32,415 nucleotides of DNA, from the NCBI GenBank assembly GCA_002737115.1, contig NSHR01000019.1:1-32415 (forward strand). The letters run 5' to 3'. Under the pieces are notes generated by a model. It did not search any database and was not told where the DNA came from. It saw only the letters and a list, made by a program, of their open reading frames with translations. Made by a program: the position numbers and the translations under genes. Of this stretch, positions 15,780 to 24,400 are shown piece after piece. This DNA comes from Gemmatimonadota bacterium. Lineage in GTDB: Bacteria; Gemmatimonadota; Gemmatimonadetes; Gemmatimonadales; Gemmatimonadaceae. Positions within the stretch are counted from its first letter, which is position 1. Each line of letters opens with the position of its first letter.

Positions 15780-16835
15780 GTGCCCTTGACCCGTCGTGAC
15801 TTTCTCGAGCGCTCCACCGCGCTGGCCGCCGCCGGCTTCGTTCCCCGTCTTCCCGAGGACTTCGGGCAGGCCTTGGCTCAGACGGATCGCCCGGCGACCC
15901 CGATCCCGGAATTCCGCGGGCGCCCGCTGGTGGTGTCGTCGTCGAACGGCATCAAGGGCGTCAAGGTCGCCTATGACAAGATGTTAACGGGCGAGGACCC
16001 CCTCGACGCAGCGATCGCCGGTGTGAATCTGGTGGAGCTCGATCCGACCGATCAGTCGGTGGGGCTGGGTGGTCTGCCGAACGAGGAGGGAGTCGTGCAG
16101 CTCGACGCCTCCTGCATGCACGGCCCGACCCGCCGGGCCGGCTCGGTGGCCGCGATCGAGGGGATCGCCACGCCGTCGCTGGTGGCCAAGGCGGTGATGG
16201 ACTACACCGACCACGTGATGCTGGTCGGCGCCGGCGCCACGAAGTTCGCCAAGGCCATGGGCTTCAAGGAGCAGAATCTGCTCACCGAGCAGTCGCGCCA
16301 GGACTGGATGCGCTGGAAGTCGCGCCTGAATGCCAACGACGCGTGGCTCAATCACGACGAGGACATCAAGATCAAGTTCACGACCGGCACCATCAACATG
16401 AACGCCGTGAACGGGGCGGGGGACATCGGCTCGGTGACCACCACCAGCGGCATGGCGTGGAAGGTGCCCGGCCGCATCGGCGATTCGCCCGTGATCGGAG
16501 CCGGGCAGTACTGCGACAACCTGGTGGGCGCGGCCGGCAGCACGGGGCGCGGCGAGGCGAACATCAAAACCTGCGCGTCGTTCTTGGTCGTCGAGTTCAT
16601 GCGCCAGGGGCTCGGTCCGCAGGAGGCCTGCCTCAAGACCCTCGAGCGCGTGGTGGCGATGACGGAACCGCGCTTGATGGGCCCCAACGGCCGGCCGAAG
16701 TTCGACCTGGAGTTCTACGCGCTGACGAAGGACGGACGCTTCGGCGGAGCCACCCTGTACTCGGGTGGAAAATTCGCGGTGTGCGACGAGAAGGGGGCGC
16801 GGCTGGAGGAGGCGGCGTTTCTCTTCCGTCGGTAG
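15780..16835 (+). CDS. N4-(beta-N-acetylglucosaminyl)-L-asparaginase family, Tat-exported
   Basis: Ntn-hydrolase family enzyme that cleaves the amide between N-acetylglucosamine and asparagine in glycopeptides, releasing aspartate; relatives also hydrolyse beta-aspartyl peptides. The 351-residue precursor starts with a twin-arginine signal (TRRDFLERS, then a hydrophobic stretch to about 22). Thr204 in TTGTINMNAV aligns with the nucleophilic Thr freed by autoproteolysis. The downstream GRIGDSPVIGAGQYCDN segment is the diagnostic substrate-side loop, followed by GAAGSTGRGE. The residue before the Thr is Gly, where glycosylasparaginases usually have Asp and plant-type asparaginases have Gly. GTG start supported by GGAG at 15770-15773 (6-base spacing). 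Divergent from the aspartase gene, which would use its product. Confidence 0.9.
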   Translation: MPLTRRDFLERSTALAAAGFVPRLPEDFGQALAQTDRPATPIPEFRGRPLVVSSSNGIKGVKVAYDKMLTGEDPLDAAIAGVNLVELDPTDQSVGLGGLPNEEGVVQLDASCMHGPTRRAGSVAAIEGIATPSLVAKAVMDYTDHVMLVGAGATKFAKAMGFKEQNLLTEQSRQDWMRWKSRLNANDAWLNHDEDIKIKFTTGTINMNAVNGAGDIGSVTTTSGMAWKVPGRIGDSPVIGAGQYCDNLVGAAGSTGRGEANIKTCASFLVVEFMRQGLGPQEACLKTLERVVAMTEPRLMGPNGRPKFDLEFYALTKDGRFGGATLYSGGKFAVCDEKGARLEEAAFLFRR

Positions 16836-16837
16836 AA

Positions 16838-16961
16838 AACGGCCAACTGCTTAGGGAGCAGGAGGGAGAGTCTCAGGAAGGAGGAGGCAGGGACACGACG
16901 CCGCTGTCCTGCACCCTCCACCCTGACACCCTCCCTCCTGCCTCCTAAGCCGTTGGCAGTT
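16838..16961. repeat. 124-bp imperfect palindrome, family B, upstream of leuS
   Basis: Arms 16842-16895 and 16905-16957 pair with about nine mismatches and one bulge over 54 bases around the 9-base loop CGACGCCGC. Pairing extends outward to 16838 and 16961. The ends read GCCAACTGCTTAGG on the left and CCTAAGCCGTTGGC on the right. The left arm is purine-rich (GGAGG units). It begins 3 bases after the glycosylasparaginase stop, so it may also serve as that gene's terminator. It contains no open frame of interest. Confidence 0.8.
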
Positions 16962-16968
16962 CATGAAT

Positions 16969-16990
16969 GCCTCCTAAGCAGTTGGCAGTT
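16969..16990 (+). repeat. direct repeat of the family-B palindrome end, in the leuS leader
   Basis: The 22 bases at 16969-16990 match 16940-16961 (GCCTCCTAAGC..GTTGGCAGTT) with only one difference. This extra copy of the right end lies 16 bases before the leuS start, so the leuS leader is largely repeat-derived. No good Shine-Dalgarno sequence is present between it and the ATG. Confidence 0.75.
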
Positions 16991-17005
16991 GCAGTAAGTT
17001 GCGGT

Positions 17006-19438
17006 ATGTCCGACATCACTCTTCCGACCCCCTACACACCCGCGCTGGTCGAGCCCAAGTGGCGCGCCCGATGGGCTGAACGCGGCACGAACCATGCCGC
17101 CCTCGAGAGCGCCGAGCGTCCGTTCTACGCGCTCATGATGTTCCCGTATCCGTCGGCCGAAGGGCTGCACGTGGGGAACCTGTTTGCGTTCACTGGCAGC
17201 GACATCTCGGCCCGCTATCACCGGCTGCTGGGCCATGATGTGTTCCAGCCGCTCGGCTACGATGCGTTCGGGATCCACTCGGAGAACTACGCGCTGAAGG
17301 TCGGCGCGCACCCGATGGAGCTGACGCCCAAGAATGTCGCGAATTTTCAGCGGCAGCTCGAGCGCGCGGGGTTGATGGTCGATTGGCGTCAGAAGGTCGA
17401 CACGTCGAGCCCGGACTACTACAAGTGGACGCAGTGGGTGTTCCTGCAGCTCTACAAGCAGGGCCTCGCGTACAAAAAGGCCGCGGCCGTGAATTGGTGC
17501 CCCACCGACATGACGGTGCTCGCCAACGAGCAGGTCGAAGGCGGGTTGTGCGAGCGGTGCGGCACCGCCGTCGAGCAGCGTTTCCTCGAGCAATGGTTTT
17601 TCCGTATCTCGGCGTATGCCGAGCGTCTGCTGAACAACCTGGACTGGCTCGATTGGTCGCCGATTACCAAGTCCGCGCAGAAGAACTGGATCGGCCGCTC
17701 TGAGGGCGCTGAGCTGTCGTTCCGCGTGGCAGGCCACGACGAAACGGTCACGGTGTTCACGACGCGCCCCGATACGATTTTCGGCGCGACGTATCTCGTG
17801 CTCGCGCCCGAGCATCCGCTGGTGGCCACCCTCACGACCGACGCGCAGCGCGACGCCGTGCAGGGCTATCAGGACGCCACCAAGAAGCAGGACCTGATCG
17901 CGCGGAAGAGCAGCAAGGAGAAGACGGGCGTGTTCACCGGCGCGACGGCGGTGAATCCGGCCACGGGCGCGAACATGCCGATCTGGATCGCCGACTACGT
18001 GCTCATGCAATACGGCACGGGTGCGATCATGGCCGTGCCCGGACACGACGAGCGCGACTTCGAGTTCGCACACGTGTTCGATCTACCCATCGTGCGCGTG
18101 GTGGCCGGACCCGACGACGCCGCCGACACGCCGCTCGGCGAGTCGGCGTACACCGATGATGCGCAGGGCCGCCTGGTGAATTCCGGTGCCTTTGACGGAC
18201 AGCCGGTGGCCGAGGCGAAACGCACGGTGAGCGAGTGGCTCACCGCTGGCGGACATGGCTCGCAGGTGGTGAACTTCCGCTTGCACGACTGGTGCATTTC
18301 CCGTCAGCGCTACTGGGGACCACCGATCCCGATCATCTACTGCGACGCGTGCGGCACGGTCCCCGTGCCCGAGTCGCAGCTGCCGGTGGAGTTGCCGTTC
18401 ATCCCCGACTTCAAGCCCGACGACTCCGGCGTCTCGCCGCTGGCGCGCCACGAAGAGTGGTATCGCGTGCCGTGCCCCACGTGCGGCGCCCCCGCCCGTC
18501 GGGAAACCGATGTGTCGGACACGTTCCTCGACAGCGCGTGGTACTTCCTGCGCTATCCGAGCGCGACGCGCAGTGATGTGGCGTTCGACACCGACCTCAC
18601 GAAGCGGTGGCTGCCGGTGGATTCGTATATCGGCGGCAACGAGCACGCGGTGTTGCACCTGTTGTACTCGCGCTTCGTGACCATGGTCATGAAGGACGCG
18701 GGGCACATCGATTTCGAAGAGCCGTTCACGCGGTTCCGCGCGCACGGCATGATCATTCGCGAAGGCGCGAAGATGTCGAAGTCGAAGGGCAACGTGATCA
18801 ACCCCGATGTGTACATGGAAGAGTGGGGCGCCGATGCGTTCCGCATGTATCTCATGTTCCTCGGGCCGTACGAAGAGGGCGGCGACTTCCGCGATCAGGG
18901 CATCAGCGGCGTGCGTCGCTTCCTCGACCGGCTGTGGGCCTCGGTGCGTGATGCGCGCACCGATGTGGCAACCGATGTGCACGTGACGCGTCAGCTGCAC
19001 CGCACGATCAAGAAGGTCGGCGAGGATTCGGCGAATCTGAGCTACAACACGGCGATCGCCGCCATGATGGAATGTTTGAATCACGTGCGGTCGGGCGACC
19101 GCGCGGTGCACCGTGATGAGGTGCTGCCGCTGGTGCAGTTGGTGGCAGCCTATGCCCCGCATTTCGCGGAAGAGTGCTGGGAACAGCTGGGGCACACCGG
19201 CAGCGTGTTTGATGCCGGCTGGCCGACGTTCGATCCGGCCTTGCTCGTGGACGACGAAGTCGAGCTCGTGGTGCAGGTAAACGGGAAGGTGCGCGGCAAG
19301 CTGCGCGTGGCCGTGGATGTGACGCAGGAAGACGCGATGGCCGCCGCGATGGCCGATGCGGGCGTCGCTCGATTCGTGGTCGGCGAGATCAAGAAGGTGA
19401 TCTTCGTGCCCAAGCGACTGCTCAACATCGTGGTGTGA
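17006..19438 (+). CDS. leuS: leucyl-tRNA synthetase
   Basis: Class I aminoacyl-tRNA synthetase charging tRNA-Leu, cytoplasmic and essential. The 810-residue product has the HIGH-type motif as HVGN (55-58, after FPYPSAEGL) and the KMSKS loop at 589-593. An inserted CP1 editing domain contains TTRPDTIFGATYLVLAPEHP and the aspartate-bearing GHDERDFEFA segment. A CxxC pair (CPTCG) sits near 493 just before the DTFLDSAWYFLRYP stretch, a zinc-site-like feature of bacterial LeuRS. The C-terminal VNGKVRGKLRV domain is intact. The ATG at 17006 gives the normal N-terminus; the frame upstream lies in repeat DNA. Both flanks carry repeats, yet the gene looks complete. It converges with the GxxExxY gene 7 bases beyond its stop. 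Confidence 0.98.
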   Translation: MSDITLPTPYTPALVEPKWRARWAERGTNHAALESAERPFYALMMFPYPSAEGLHVGNLFAFTGSDISARYHRLLGHDVFQPLGYDAFGIHSENYALKVGAHPMELTPKNVANFQRQLERAGLMVDWRQKVDTSSPDYYKWTQWVFLQLYKQGLAYKKAAAVNWCPTDMTVLANEQVEGGLCERCGTAVEQRFLEQWFFRISAYAERLLNNLDWLDWSPITKSAQKNWIGRSEGAELSFRVAGHDETVTVFTTRPDTIFGATYLVLAPEHPLVATLTTDAQRDAVQGYQDATKKQDLIARKSSKEKTGVFTGATAVNPATGANMPIWIADYVLMQYGTGAIMAVPGHDERDFEFAHVFDLPIVRVVAGPDDAADTPLGESAYTDDAQGRLVNSGAFDGQPVAEAKRTVSEWLTAGGHGSQVVNFRLHDWCISRQRYWGPPIPIIYCDACGTVPVPESQLPVELPFIPDFKPDDSGVSPLARHEEWYRVPCPTCGAPARRETDVSDTFLDSAWYFLRYPSATRSDVAFDTDLTKRWLPVDSYIGGNEHAVLHLLYSRFVTMVMKDAGHIDFEEPFTRFRAHGMIIREGAKMSKSKGNVINPDVYMEEWGADAFRMYLMFLGPYEEGGDFRDQGISGVRRFLDRLWASVRDARTDVATDVHVTRQLHRTIKKVGEDSANLSYNTAIAAMMECLNHVRSGDRAVHRDEVLPLVQLVAAYAPHFAEECWEQLGHTGSVFDAGWPTFDPALLVDDEVELVVQVNGKVRGKLRVAVDVTQEDAMAAAMADAGVARFVVGEIKKVIFVPKRLLNIVV

Positions 19439-19445
19439 TCCACGA

Positions 19446-19889
19446 TCACGGGTGGACCGGCGCGATGGGCGGCCGGTTCACACGGAGCTGCGGCGAGTAT
19501 TCAGGTGGCAGATCGTTTACCATTCGCTTCACACCATCCATCAGCCGCGGCATTCCGCAGTTGATCACCAACCCGAGCGGCAGCTCGGCCAGTCGCAAGT
19601 ATGTCAGCAGTTGCTTCGCGTGTTCTGGTGAATTTGCTTCTTGTGCCTTCACTTCGATGATCAGCCGATTGTCGACGATCAGGTCCGCGCGAAACGCATT
19701 GTCATAGCGATCTCCCTCGAAGTCGAAGGAGATCGCTTTTTGTCGTTCCACCGTGAACCCATCACGCACCAGCGTGCGGAAGAGAAATGTTTCGTAGGCG
19801 TTCTCGAGCATGCCTGAACGAAACTTCTTGTGAATTCTGAGCGCCGCATTGATGCATGCACCCGTCAGGTCGTCAGGATGGATTTGCAT
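19446..19889 (-). CDS. GxxExxY protein (PDDEXK_3-like)
   Basis: A 147-residue member of the GxxExxY family, related to the PD-(D/E)XK nuclease fold; its biological role is not established. The name motif is Gly26-Met-Leu-Glu29-Asn-Ala-Tyr32. The nuclease-like core follows as Asp69 (FRADLIV) and Glu79-Val-Lys81 (IIEVKA), consistent with an intact metal site. The N-terminal helix LTGACINAALRIHKKF is typical. The ATG at 19889 is chosen because conserved sequence begins right there; the frame is open further upstream only because it runs toward the palindromic repeat at 19937. Base composition appears less GC-rich than leuS, suggesting a different history. It converges with leuS and is headed by a family-A repeat 47 bp away. 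Confidence 0.85.
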   Translation of the reverse strand: MQIHPDDLTGACINAALRIHKKFRSGMLENAYETFLFRTLVRDGFTVERQKAISFDFEGDRYDNAFRADLIVDNRLIIEVKAQEANSPEHAKQLLTYLRLAELPLGLVINCGMPRLMDGVKRMVNDLPPEYSPQLRVNRPPIAPVHP

Positions 19890-19936
19890 TTGCCGTGCTC
19901 GCTTCGGCGAGTGAAGTGACTGGGCCGCGCCAGCTG

Positions 19937-20041
19937 GTTCGCGCGAAGGCCGCGAAGGGCCGCGAAGGCACGCGAAGAAAAGCAAGAGAAAAACTGAAGC
20001 TGTTGCCGTTCTTCGCGACCCTTCGCGATCTTCGCGCGAAC
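19937..20041. repeat. 105-bp palindromic repeat, family A, next to the GxxExxY gene
   Basis: Same ends as the 9860-9976 copy: GTTCGCGCGAAG at 19937-19948 and its reverse complement at 20030-20041. Over the first 31 bases the two arms match at 28 positions; the left arm has one more GCGAAG unit than the right. The left end shares 35 identical bases with 9856-9890. The right flank (20042-20057), reverse-complemented, also matches the left flank of the other copy (9844-9859) at 12 of 16 positions (core AGTCCG), so the element extends beyond the arms on that side. Confidence 0.85.
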
Positions 20042-20122
20042 CAACGGACTGTCCGCCGCCACGAAGCTATCCGCACGCCCACGAACCACTGTCATCCAGG
20101 CACGGCGAGCAGAGCCCTCCGA

Positions 20123-20159
20123 ACGCACCCCGGTAGGCCGGGGCACTCCGGGGTGGCGT
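20123..20159 (+). other. hairpin-rich leader region before the efflux adaptor gene
   Basis: ACGCACCCCGG (20123-20133) pairs with 20148-20159 with one bulged G, and GGCGTA (20155-20160) can also pair with TACGCC (20165-20170), competing with the first stem. The 259-base gap 20042-20300 otherwise contains the repeat flank and no gene I can support. It must hold the promoter of the adaptor-pump operon, but no clear -35/-10 pair stands out. Confidence 0.35.
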
Positions 20160-20300
20160 AGGTTTACGCCCTAGCACGACAACCCCGTCGCAACGAATGG
20201 GCATCGGGTAGCGTTAACTTGATGAATAGCCCCCGTGACGTTTGCCGGCTTTCGAGTCGTATGCTGAGCGTCTTTTCTGACCCGCCGTTCGCCCCTGCGA

Positions 20301-21494
20301 ATGCCAGATAATGTGATACCGCAGCGCTTCGCGCGCCGGTTCGCCACCGATCCCTCGCGCCGACTGTTTGCGCTCTCGTCGGTGGCCCTCCTTGCCCTCG
20401 CTGCCTGCAAAGAGCCGCAACGTCCGCCGCGCCCCGCGCCCGTCGTGTCCACGATGACGGCGACGAAGGGACCCCTGCCGTTCATCGTCTCCGCGAATGG
20501 GCAAATCGAGCCCAATCGGACCGTCGCCGTGCAGTCCCTCGTATCCGGCATGCTCACTCGGGTGGCGATCGCCGAAGGCGATGAAGTGGCCCAAGGCCAG
20601 GTGCTCTTCCAGATCGATTCCCGACCGTTCCGCGCCGAACTCGATCGGCTGCAGAGCACCCTGGCGCGCGATCAGGCCACCCTCGTCCGTGCCCGTGGCG
20701 ACTCGGTGCGCTTCGCGGGGCTGGCCAAGGACGGCTACGTCACCCGCCAGCAGCTCGAACAAACCTTTGCGGAGGCGTCGGCCCTCGCCGCCACCGTGGC
20801 GGCGGGGAAAGCCTCGCTGGAGCGGGCACGTCTCGACCTCGAGAACACCACCATTAAAGCGCCGATCTCCGGACGTACCGGCCAGATCATGCTTCGCGTG
20901 GGCAGCCTCGTGCGGGCGCAGGCCGACCCGGCGTTGCTCACCATCAACGAACTGCAGCCGGTGCTGGTGCGCTTCACGGTGCCCGAGCAGGCCTTCGAGG
21001 AAATGCGCCGCCGCTCGGGCCTCGATCAGGCGCTCCCGGTGAACATCGTTCCCAACGTGGGCGACAGTAGCCAGAAGATCACCGGCACGCTGACCTTCAT
21101 CGACAACGCGGTTGATCGCGCCACCGGGACCGTGCTGCTCAAAGCGCGGGTGCCGAACGCCGATCGTTCCCTCTGGCCCGGCCAGTTCGTGTCGGTGGGT
21201 CTTGAACTCTCCGTCGATCAGGACGCCATCACCGTGCCGTCGGAAGCGGTCGTCACGACCACGAACGGCGCCTTCGTGTACGTGGTTGAAGACGGCAAGG
21301 CCAAGCGCGTGGTGGTGAAGGTGGGCCGCCCCGCCGGCACGCTCGTGAAGCTCGACAGCGGCCTGGTTGGCGGCGAGCAGGTCATCATCGAAGGACAGAA
21401 TCGCCTGCAGGACGGCGCCAAGGTCGAGTTGCGGGGTTCGCTCTCGAAGGGCGGCCCGAGCGGCGCGGGCAGGAAGCGAGGAGCCACCCCGTGA
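20301..21494 (+). CDS. RND efflux periplasmic adaptor (membrane-fusion) lipoprotein
   Basis: Bridges an inner-membrane RND pump and a TolC channel. The 397-residue product has a lipoprotein signal (lipobox LALAAC, Cys36), a first beta-barrel and lipoyl half (VSGMLTRVAIAEGDEVAQGQVLFQID, about 81-107), and an alpha-helical hairpin (about 110-180). The second lipoyl half follows (TTIKAPISGRTGQIMLRVGSLV), then the beta-barrel and membrane-proximal domains with the conserved LWPGQFVSV stretch. The sequence is closest in style to the MdtA/AcrA group. Its TGA stop overlaps the pump's GTG start by four bases, so the two are translationally coupled. No TolC gene follows. Confidence 0.93.
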   Translation: MPDNVIPQRFARRFATDPSRRLFALSSVALLALAACKEPQRPPRPAPVVSTMTATKGPLPFIVSANGQIEPNRTVAVQSLVSGMLTRVAIAEGDEVAQGQVLFQIDSRPFRAELDRLQSTLARDQATLVRARGDSVRFAGLAKDGYVTRQQLEQTFAEASALAATVAAGKASLERARLDLENTTIKAPISGRTGQIMLRVGSLVRAQADPALLTINELQPVLVRFTVPEQAFEEMRRRSGLDQALPVNIVPNVGDSSQKITGTLTFIDNAVDRATGTVLLKARVPNADRSLWPGQFVSVGLELSVDQDAITVPSEAVVTTTNGAFVYVVEDGKAKRVVVKVGRPAGTLVKLDSGLVGGEQVIIEGQNRLQDGAKVELRGSLSKGGPSGAGRKRGATP

Positions 21495-24400
21495 ATCTGA
21501 GCGCGATCTGGATCAAACGGCCGGTCATGACCACGCTGGTCATGCTGGCCATCCTGACGTTCGGCATCGTCGCCTACCGGGCGCTGCCGGTCAGCGATCT
21601 GCCCACCATCGATTATCCCACGATCACCGTGTCGGCCGGTCTGCCGGGTGCGAGCCCTGAGGTCATGGCGACGTCGGTGGCGACACCGCTCGAGCAGGCC
21701 TTCTCCACGGTGTCGGGCATCGAAAGCATCACGTCGTCCAGTTCGCAGGGCAGTGTCAACGTCACGCTGCTCTTCGCCCTCGACCGCGATATCGATAAAG
21801 CGGCGGCCGACGTGCAGTCGGCCATCTCCAAGACGCTGCGTCAGCTGCCGCAGGGCATCAATCCGCCGTCGTACAACAAGGCGAACGCGGCTGACTCGCC
21901 GATCATGATGTTCTCGATCAACTCCGACGTCCTCAGTCGGCAGGAGTTGAGCGAGTACGCCGAAACCTTCCTTGCCCAGCGCGTGTCCACCGTGACCGGG
22001 GTGGCGCAGGTGCAGGTGTACGGCTCGTCCAAATACGCCGTGCGCGTACAGCTCGATCCCGGCGCTATGGCGGCGCGCGGTATCGGCATCGACGAAGTGC
22101 AGGCCGCCATCAACCAGGGAAACTCGAATTCCCCGGCCGGCGTCCTGATGGGGCCTAACCAGTCGTTCACGCTGCAGGCCTCCGGACAGCTCCGGAACGC
22201 CACGGAGTTCCGCAATCTCGTGGTCGCGATGCGCAACGGCGCGCCGATTCGTCTCGGCGAACTCGGGAACGTGATCGACGGCCTGCAGAACATGCGCGGC
22301 ATGAGCGAGATCAACGGACGCGCCAACACCGCCCTCTCGATCATCCGTCAGCCCGGCGTGAATACGGTTGAAGTGGCCAATGGCGTTAACGCCGTGCTCA
22401 AGCAGCTCGAGCCGCAGCTACCGCCCAGCGTCAGCATCGTGCCGATTTACGACCGGTCGGTCGCGATCGAACAAAGTGTCGACGATGTGAAGTTCACGCT
22501 CATTCTCACGGTCGGTCTGGTCGTGATGGTGATCTTCCTGTTCCTCCGGAATCTGCGCGCCACGATCATCCCCTCGCTGGCCCTGCCGTTCTCGCTGATC
22601 GGTACCTGCACGGTCATGTGGATGCTCGGCTACAGCCTCGATAACCTGTCGCTGATGGCCCTCACGCTCGCGGTCGGTTTTGTCGTAGACGACGCCATCG
22701 TGATGCTCGAAAACATTGTGCGCCACCTGGAGATGGGAAAGAAGCCCATGCAGGCGGCGCTCGACGGCTCGAAAGAAATCAGCTTCACGATTCTCTCGAT
22801 GACGCTGTCGCTGGTGGCCGTCTTTATTCCGCTGCTGTTCATGCCCGGTCTCGTGGGGCGCTTGTTCCGCGAGTTCGCCGTCACGATCGGTGTGGCCATT
22901 TTGGTGTCCGGCTTCGTGTCGCTCACGCTCACGCCGATGCTGGCCGCGCGCTTCCTGCGTGAAGGCGAAGGGCATGCGCCGAGTGACGGCAAGTGGCGCT
23001 CGGTCGAGCGCCTGTATCAAGCCACGGAAGGGGCGTACGTACGCTCGTTGGGCTGGGTGATGAATCACCGTGGCCTCGCGATGATCTTCGGCGCCTTCAC
23101 ACTGGCCGCGACCGTTGGCTTGTTCATGTACATCCCGAAGGGCTTCCTGCCGTCCGAGGACACTGGCCGCTTGTCCGGCTCGATCGAAGGACCGGAAGGT
23201 ATCGGCTTCGAAGCGCTGCAGGTGAAAATCCGCGAAGTGGCATCGATTATCGAAAAGAGCCCGAACGTGAAGTACACGATGGCCTCGATCGGTGGCGGCC
23301 CCGGCGGCGGTGGCTCGAACAGCGGTCGCTTGCAGCTTACGCTCAGCGACGATCCGAACCGTCCGCATGTCGATCAAATCATGCGCGAGCTCTCGCGCGC
23401 CACGTCCAAGGTGCCGGGCGTGCAGGTGTTCTTCCGCAATCCGCCGCCAATCAACATCGGTGGTCGCCGCGGAAACAGCGCGTATCAGGTCTCGCTGCAG
23501 GGCCCGGACATCGCCGAACTGTACACCGCCGCGCGTGCGCTGGAAGCGCGCATGAAAGACCTGCCGGAGCTCGAGAACATCTCGAGTGATCTGCAGGTCG
23601 GCAATCCGCAGGTCGGCATCCAGATCGACCGTGAACGCGCGTCGGCGCTGGGGCTGAGTGCGTCGCAGATCGAGAACGCGCTGTACAACGCGTACGGCTC
23701 CCGTCAGGTCTCTACGATCTACACGCAGACTAATCAGTATCAGGTCATTCTCGAGCTCAAGGAAGCGTTCCAGAAGGATCCGGCCTCACTGAGTCAGCTG
23801 TACGTGCGCTCGAATACCGGCAACCTGGTGCAGCTGGGCTCGGTGGCCACCTTCACCAAGGGTGTCGGTCCGCAAAGCATTCAACACAACGGACAGTTGC
23901 CGGCGGTGTCGATCAGCTTCGCCACGCGTCCCAACGTCGCGCTCGGCACGGCAGTCGATGCCGTGCAGCGCGAAGCACGGGCCGTCTTGCCGGCCGACGT
24001 CACGTCGCAATTGTCGGGCGACACGCAAGCCTTTGCGCAGGCGCAGAGTGGCCTCTTGGTGCTGTTGTTCGTCGCGATCTTCGTGATCTACGTGGTGCTT
24101 GGCATTCTGTACGAAAGCTTCATTCACCCCATCACGATTCTCTCCGGATTGCCGTTCGCGGCGCTGGGCGCGTTGCTGACGCTGTGGCTCTTCGGCAAGG
24201 ATCTCGGCGTGTACTCGTATGTCGGCATCATCATGCTGATCGGACTCGTGAAAAAGAACGCGATCATGATGATCGACTTCGCGATCGATGCTGAGCAGGT
24301 GCGCCAGATGTCGGCTCGTGACGCCATCTTGGAGGCGGCGCGCGTGCGCTTCCGTCCGATCACGATGACGACGCTCGCCGCGCTCATGGGCACACTGCCC

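Noticed and set aside
16836-17005. T-box or leucine leader controlling leuS
   Set aside because: No leucine-codon-rich leader peptide and no T-box specifier or antiterminator elements. The structure is a symmetric palindrome with a repeated end, which fits a repeat element better.
19856-20161. Short frames across the palindromic repeats (also 9765-10016 and 9891-10106)
   Set aside because: They translate GCGAAG repeat DNA into phrases such as GPSRPFAAFA. These are artefacts of the repeat, not proteins.
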